Positions 57,328 through 64,000 of a stretch of 64,000 nt of DNA are shown here, piece after piece; within the stretch, counting starts at the first letter, position 1; the number at the start of each line of letters is the position of its first letter. Made by a program: the position numbers and the translations under genes. Below the pieces are notes generated by a model. The model had not been told where the DNA came from, did not search any database, and was given only the letters and a program-made list of their open reading frames with translations. Source of the stretch: Vulcanimicrobiota bacterium (lineage in GTDB: Bacteria; Vulcanimicrobiota; Xenobia; Xenobiales; JADMJV01); the NCBI GenBank assembly GCA_017307785.1, contig JAFKGI010000002.1:186001-250000 (forward strand). Reading direction: 5' to 3'.

Positions 57328-59505
57328 ATGAAGCAAGCAAAAGGGCGTGGGGTCGCCCTTGTAGGGGTGTTGCTGCTCATGGTCACGCTCAGCATGTTAG
57401 CGGGAGCTTTGGTGACCGTGCATCGTGGCCATTGGGCTCTGGCTCGCGGCCAGGACCAGCGCATTGTGGCTCATCAGTGCTGCCTGAGCGCTGTGGACTA
57501 CGCCCGCGATCGCCTGCAGGCCGAACCGGCCTGGGGAACGGGCGCCTTCGGCGGCAGCAGCCTGCGCCTGGAAATTCCCGGTCAACTGCGAGCCCGCGAA
57601 CAGGGTAGCGACCCGGCCAGCAATCGTCTGGAACTGGAACTGCCGGCCGAGGATGGCCGGGCCACTCTTCAGGTAGTCAACAATTTGGCCGGGTCGGACG
57701 CGGTCGACCCACCCTTCCCCACCTGGCGCAACCTGAGAGTGCCGGCCCACAGCGCTCTGCTGGTCGTCGTCGGTCGCAACGGCTCGCAGTCCCGTCGCGT
57801 CGAGGTCTTGCTGCACCGGCGTCCGCCCCTGGACGGGGGGCTGTACAGCGGTCAAGATCTGGCCATGATCCCCAACAGCAGCGGTCCGGAAGCGGTCAGC
57901 TGTGAATTTGATGGCGAAGACGCCACCAAAAACAAGCTGCGGGCGCGCGGCAAAGTCTATCTACCTGGAGAAGCCCGTTTCCTGCGCCGGGGCGCCGCCA
58001 CTGGCCGCGGGGACGTGCGCATCGGGGCCACTCTGGCGGTCGACGCCAACGGCAACTTTGCCGACCCGAGCGACGGCCTCTCGCTGGCCAACAACCCGGG
58101 GCAGCAGGCGGCCATGGAAACGCAACTGGGGGCCAGCCTCAACGTGGGACCAGTCCCCCAACTGCGCCTGGACGCTTCCGATTTGATTCGGTCCAGTGGC
58201 ACCGTGCATCCACTCCCGGCCGGCAAATACACCTTCGTGGCCCCCGGTAAGGTGGAGTTCCAATCTGCTTCGGGCGGGCCCAGCACCACCTACGAAGACG
58301 CCATCTACGACGGGGGGGCCAGCTCCGGCACGCCCGGTCAGATGGTCGCTTCCCTTTCGGGGCGCAAGTTCATGCTGCAGGGCCAGGTGGAGAGCAACGG
58401 TGCTCTGGAGTTCGATTCCGCCGGGGGATTGTCGCAGGCGGAACTGGCCCTTGGCTACAGTCCGCTCAGTGGCGGTATCGACGAACCGGGCAAGCAGAGC
58501 TCTTTGCGCCTGCACGGTGACCTCAAGGTGCGTGGCCACGTGGTCGGTCAAGGTTCGGTCGCAGCCCTGCAGTCGGGCGGCAGCGGGGGCAATATCACCG
58601 TCAGCGGGCGCAGCACCCTGTCCAGTGCGGCCAATAGCGGCCTGGCTCTTTACAGCGAGGGCAACCTGCAGATGCGCCCCAGCGAGAACACGGGCGACGT
58701 TACCCTGGCCGCCGACTTTGAAGCCTTGCGTCTGGGCATGACGGACCCGACCACCAGCAACCCCAACCTGCTCCCGGTCATGGATACCTTTGAGACACTC
58801 AATGACTCTGGCCGCGAAGGTCTGCTGGGCGTAGACGATTGGCGCGAACCCGGTCCGGGCACGGCCAAGGTGCGCGACGCGCAAATTTCCACCAGCGATT
58901 ACCAGAGTCGGGTGCAGCCTCTCATTCCTAACTGGCCGCTGAAGACCCCCGGAGGCGTCAACGATGTGCCGCCGGCAGCACTGAGCTATGTGGAGAACTG
59001 CCTGACGGCCAACGGCGAGGAATTTCAAGGCGGCATGACAATCGGCCGGCATTCGCGCCTCATGGCCTTTCTGCGCTCTGTGGACGACGGCCACCCCGAA
59101 CCCGGATGGCTGATACAGGTCGCCGGCACCTCCGGGCTCGGTTCGCCCTACGAGAAATACAACGGACTGAACAAAGGCAACCTGACCAATCTGCTGTTCC
59201 GGGCCGGCCAGGACGCTCGCCTGCAGGGACACAGCCCCAGCCAGTGGCTGAATCAGGCCGGCAACTTCTACCAGCAGAAAGACCGCCGTGACATCGACTG
59301 GCGCGGACTGGTCTATGCCAAAGGCAAGCTCTGGGGACAGGGCAACAAGCACATCGACGTGGTGGGGGCGTTGGGAAGCGAGATGGGCTCGCTGATTTTC
59401 GACGGATTCACCCGCTCCAAAATCAAGTTCCACTACAGCGAATTGAACCCGGTCTTCCAGGAGTCGAGCCTACGTCTCGAGGGCTACGCCTGGTACGTGG
59501 ATTGA
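57328..59505 (+). CDS. PilX-like large pilus-assembly protein, cassette B
   Basis: The 725-residue protein has an N-terminal K-G-R-G-V-A-L-V-G-V-L-L-L followed by a hydrophobic helix to about 29, matching K-R-G-I-A-L-V-I-V-L in the cassette A protein at 46411. A long beta-rich, Gly/Ser-rich body follows with many short strands and V-Y-A-K-G-K-L-W-type repeats, ending V-D. It is the first gene of cassette B, and the next start overlaps its stop (TTGA). It likely caps or elongates a type IV pilus/T2SS-like pseudopilus. Confidence 0.8.
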   Translation: MKQAKGRGVALVGVLLLMVTLSMLAGALVTVHRGHWALARGQDQRIVAHQCCLSAVDYARDRLQAEPAWGTGAFGGSSLRLEIPGQLRAREQGSDPASNRLELELPAEDGRATLQVVNNLAGSDAVDPPFPTWRNLRVPAHSALLVVVGRNGSQSRRVEVLLHRRPPLDGGLYSGQDLAMIPNSSGPEAVSCEFDGEDATKNKLRARGKVYLPGEARFLRRGAATGRGDVRIGATLAVDANGNFADPSDGLSLANNPGQQAAMETQLGASLNVGPVPQLRLDASDLIRSSGTVHPLPAGKYTFVAPGKVEFQSASGGPSTTYEDAIYDGGASSGTPGQMVASLSGRKFMLQGQVESNGALEFDSAGGLSQAELALGYSPLSGGIDEPGKQSSLRLHGDLKVRGHVVGQGSVAALQSGGSGGNITVSGRSTLSSAANSGLALYSEGNLQMRPSENTGDVTLAADFEALRLGMTDPTTSNPNLLPVMDTFETLNDSGREGLLGVDDWREPGPGTAKVRDAQISTSDYQSRVQPLIPNWPLKTPGGVNDVPPAALSYVENCLTANGEEFQGGMTIGRHSRLMAFLRSVDDGHPEPGWLIQVAGTSGLGSPYEKYNGLNKGNLTNLLFRAGQDARLQGHSPSQWLNQAGNFYQQKDRRDIDWRGLVYAKGKLWGQGNKHIDVVGALGSEMGSLIFDGFTRSKIKFHYSELNPVFQESSLRLEGYAWYVD

Positions 59506-59918
59506 GAAGCACCCGCGGTCTGACGCTGGCCGAATTGCTGCTGGCCTTCCTCTTGATCACCATCGTCGGGCTATTGATGGGCGGCCTCTTCCTGCAACTC
59601 TTGCAGGGCAGCGCCAAGCGCTCCGATTTGACGGTCGGCCAAGTCTTCGCCGAAGCCACCCTCGAGGAGGTGGTGCAGGCCGGTCTCTATGGGGCTAACA
59701 GCGGCCGGCTGGAGCAGGGCCTCTACAGTCACGACCTGGAGTCACGCACTCAGTTCTTCTATCAGGTCACCTCCACCGAATCGGCCTGTCCCCCGCCCAG
59801 CACCAAACGGGGCTATCTACTGCGGATCGAGGTCTGGTGGTGGAGCGGCGAAGCCGGTCGCAGCCGAGCCGGGGTGGGTTTGACCAGCACCCGCTTGAGT
59901 CGCTGGGTGGTGCCGTGA
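59502..59918 (+). CDS. minor pseudopilin (PilV/GspI-like), cassette B
   Basis: The 138-residue protein has a leader M-R-S-T-R-G then L-T-L-A-E-L (E5) and a hydrophobic helix. Later F-F-Y-Q-V and L-L-R-I-E-V-W-W-W match the cassette A protein at 48867. The TTG start overlaps the PilX-like stop (TTGA), and the next gene overlaps by GTGA, so the three are translated as a coupled unit. Confidence 0.87.
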   Translation: MRSTRGLTLAELLLAFLLITIVGLLMGGLFLQLLQGSAKRSDLTVGQVFAEATLEEVVQAGLYGANSGRLEQGLYSHDLESRTQFFYQVTSTESACPPPSTKRGYLLRIEVWWWSGEAGRSRAGVGLTSTRLSRWVVP

Positions 59919-60553
59919 AGCGCGCCTTCTCACTGCCCGAACTGGTGCTGGCCATGGCGCTGTTCGGCCTCGTCAGCCTGCTGATCTTTTCGATGCTGCT
60001 GAGCGGCACGCGCAGCTTCAATATCGCGATGTCGCGCAGCACCCTTCAGGGAGAGCTGAATCGCTCGCTGGCCCGCCTCCAGGGCGAAGTGCGACGTTCC
60101 TCGGTCAGCCTGGTGGGCCTGGTGCAGGGCGCTGACCGCCAGTTGGGAGGGCAAAGTCGCGATGGAATCTGCCTCTCGGCCCTACGCGACTGGCGCGCCC
60201 CTGCCTCCTACGACGCCCAGGGCACCCCGCTCTGGGATGAGTTCGTGCTCTACTATGCCACCATGCAAACACCGGGTCGTCTGCTGAGGCGCACCTTCCA
60301 TCCGGCCGGCGCTCCCTACGTGGCTCCCATGACCGGGCTGAACTCCACGCTTCTGCTCGACCAACCCGGGGGCGGCGAGACCAGCGTGCTGGCCCAGCAT
60401 TTAGAAGAATTCAAGCTACGCTATGACGGGGGCGCGGGGGTGCTGGAAGCGTCCCTGTTGCTGCGTCGGCGGGCCGGCCGGACGCCTCAGGGCCAGCGAG
60501 TCAACGAGGAACGGGTCCAGGCCGCTTGCCGAATGCGCCTCAACAATCCCTAG
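59915..60553 (+). CDS. minor pseudopilin (PilW/GspJ-like), cassette B
   Basis: The 212-residue protein has a short leader M-K-R-A cleaved before F-S-L-P-E-L (E5), then a helix. R-D-G-I-C-L-S-A-L-R and P-L-W-D-E-F-V-L-Y-Y-A-T identify it as the paralogue of the protein at 48172. The GTG start is chosen from the prepilin leader and the 4-nt overlap. No terminator is evident between it and clpC, 164 bp on. Confidence 0.87.
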   Translation: MKRAFSLPELVLAMALFGLVSLLIFSMLLSGTRSFNIAMSRSTLQGELNRSLARLQGEVRRSSVSLVGLVQGADRQLGGQSRDGICLSALRDWRAPASYDAQGTPLWDEFVLYYATMQTPGRLLRRTFHPAGAPYVAPMTGLNSTLLLDQPGGGETSVLAQHLEEFKLRYDGGAGVLEASLLLRRRAGRTPQGQRVNEERVQAACRMRLNNP

Positions 60554-60717
60554 TGCGGCGCATTTTTCTCACCCCAAGAAGGTTCAGACTTCTGGCCGTT
60601 CGAAGGCTTTTCTGAAGTCGTAAAAGAGCCTAACCCTTCGACTAGGGGGGATGGGATCTGGAGCGACCGAAGTCACAGCGCAGACCCGGTAAACGGGAAC
60701 ACTAGGAGGTTACGGCA

Positions 60718-63216
<2,499 letters not shown>

Positions 63217-63226
63217 CACTCGCTTG

Positions 63227-63263
63227 AAAAAGCCCCAGGGCCTCCGGTCCTGGGGCTTTTTTT
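63227..63263 (+). terminator. rho-independent terminator after clpC
   Basis: A 13-bp stem (63227-63239 with 63249-63261) starts with A5 and ends in a T7 run, so it is strong and may act in both directions. Confidence 0.92.
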
Positions 63264-63273
63264 GTGAGACGCC

Positions 63274-64000
63274 ATGGCCGGAGTAAGCGAACTCGAAGAA
63301 ATGGTGGCCCGGCTCAGTCAGGACGCGCGCCTGGACTCAGCCGGCAAATTTACCGTGGATCTGGCGCGAGGGCTGGAGAAATTGGCCCAACTGGCGCGCA
63401 CTTACCACACTCGCTGGGCGCTTTTCGGGGTGCAAGCCGGAGTGGCTGGCAAGGCCACTCAAATGCATCTCTCCAGCGGCCTTCGCTCGGAAAGCGTGAC
63501 CTTGCTCTTCCCGGAGCAACTGCCCGCCCAACTGCGCGAACCCGGTCGCTTCACCCGCTTTGACGGCCAGGCGGCCGAAGACCAGGATGCCACCACTCTG
63601 CTGCGTCAGGCGGTGCAGTGGGCCCTGGCTCAGGGGAGCTCGGTCAACCTGGTGGTGGAAGACACCAGCGGTGGCTTTTGCTTGAGCGGCAAAAATCAGC
63701 ATTACCAGATACGCGAACTCCCCCCGGCTCCGGCGGCCCGAGTGGCGCTGGTGCGCGAGCGCCCCCACGAACCCTGGTGGAAGAACCCTTTCGGACGGGC
63801 CCGCAACTCGCTGGCTCTGCTGCTGGAATGCCGCTGGAGACTGTCGTTCTGCCCGGTTCCGGTCAAGTTCGACGGACTATCCTTGTGCAGCGGCATGCCT
63901 TACGACTTGCCCGGTTTCCCCCAACCACTGATGATGGAGCAACTTCATCTGGATGCCCGCGGCGACATCCCCTGCCTGGCTGTGGCCCACCCCCGCGACA
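63274..64000 (+). CDS. partial gene, possibly Hsp90/GHKL-like ATPase N-terminus
   Basis: An ATG 10 nt after the clpC terminator opens a frame with no stop up to the window end (242 codons seen). Early residues D-S-A-G-K-F-T-V-D-L-A-R-G-L-E-K-L and G-V-Q-A-G-V-A-G-K-A-T resemble the start of a bacterial family of Hsp90-like ATP-binding proteins, in which F-T-I-D then K-L and V-Q-A-A recur. The rest is beta-rich with several Trp. The 3' part lies outside the window. The family call is tentative. Confidence 0.6.
   Translation, partial: MAGVSELEEMVARLSQDARLDSAGKFTVDLARGLEKLAQLARTYHTRWALFGVQAGVAGKATQMHLSSGLRSESVTLLFPEQLPAQLREPGRFTRFDGQAAEDQDATTLLRQAVQWALAQGSSVNLVVEDTSGGFCLSGKNQHYQIRELPPAPAARVALVRERPHEPWWKNPFGRARNSLALLLECRWRLSFCPVPVKFDGLSLCSGMPYDLPGFPQPLMMEQLHLDARGDIPCLAVAHPRD

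Noticed and set aside
57961..59433. 490-codon antisense frame in the PilX-like gene of cassette B
   Set aside because: It starts inside the gene, lacks a ribosome site and has shadow composition.

Overview
The window is a gene-dense, high-GC bacterial chromosome segment. It uses AGGAGG-type ribosome sites, many GTG and TTG starts and frequent 1-4 nt coupled gene overlaps. It has no tRNA, rRNA, CRISPR array, transposase or phage gene that I can see, so it looks like resident chromosome rather than an island. An exosortase, Tat and lipoprotein signals, pseudopilins and a periplasmic transglycosylase point to a diderm or atypical envelope, while McsA/McsB/ClpC is a set best known from Firmicutes. 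I cannot place the organism firmly. A poorly cultivated phylum (Vulcanimicrobiota/Eremiobacterota or Armatimonadota-like) is a guess only.

Layout. 0-7.3 kb: DoxX protein; a minus-strand operon of a giant patatin, an esterase and an MTAP/MTIP-type phosphorylase; an MFS exporter. 7.6-16 kb: nitronate monooxygenase-like and EEP proteins, a GST, a thermolysin-like peptidase, PhzF, a GT1 glycosyltransferase, a membrane Ser/Thr kinase and a persulfide dioxygenase/rhodanese protein. 17-22 kb: a zinc-ribbon protein, an EF-hand protein, a DUF3060-like protein and an exosortase/CPBP protease fusion. 22-27 kb: a clostripain-like protein and a degenerate GGDEF-EAL protein. 27-31 kb: a PfkB kinase, GH4 6-phospho-glycosidase and APC permease operon. 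31-36 kb: a PadR regulator with a Pro-rich exported partner, a lipase, a BPL_N amidotransferase-like protein, an FHA protein and an acid phosphatase. 36-42 kb: a transglycosylase, IorA/IorB-type molybdenum hydroxylase with a MocA-like transferase, and an FAD monooxygenase. 42-46 kb: a low-complexity protein with a hydrophobic core, an M34-like metallopeptidase and MetA. 46-60.5 kb: two paralogous pseudopilin cassettes flanking a cysteine desulfurase, ATP-grasp enzyme, paladin-like phosphatase, McsB/McsA and a pseudo-peptidase. 60.7-64 kb: ClpC and a truncated unknown gene.

Three themes stand out. First, a scattered set of large proteins without a classical signal peptide (patatin, C11-like and M34-like peptidases, thermolysin-like peptidase and its degenerate paralogue, lipase, paladin-like phosphatase, translocator-like protein) have Pro-rich N-termini; two share a start of the form M-E-x-x-P-x-x-R-L. 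They look like an exported effector or predation repertoire, which is inference. Second, a minor-pseudopilin module is duplicated with permuted gene order. Third, a tandemly duplicated ~115 bp element next to the EF-hand gene keeps its helices through compensatory base changes, which suggests an undescribed structured RNA or DNA element. G-rich inverted repeats at three convergent gene junctions form a second intergenic family.
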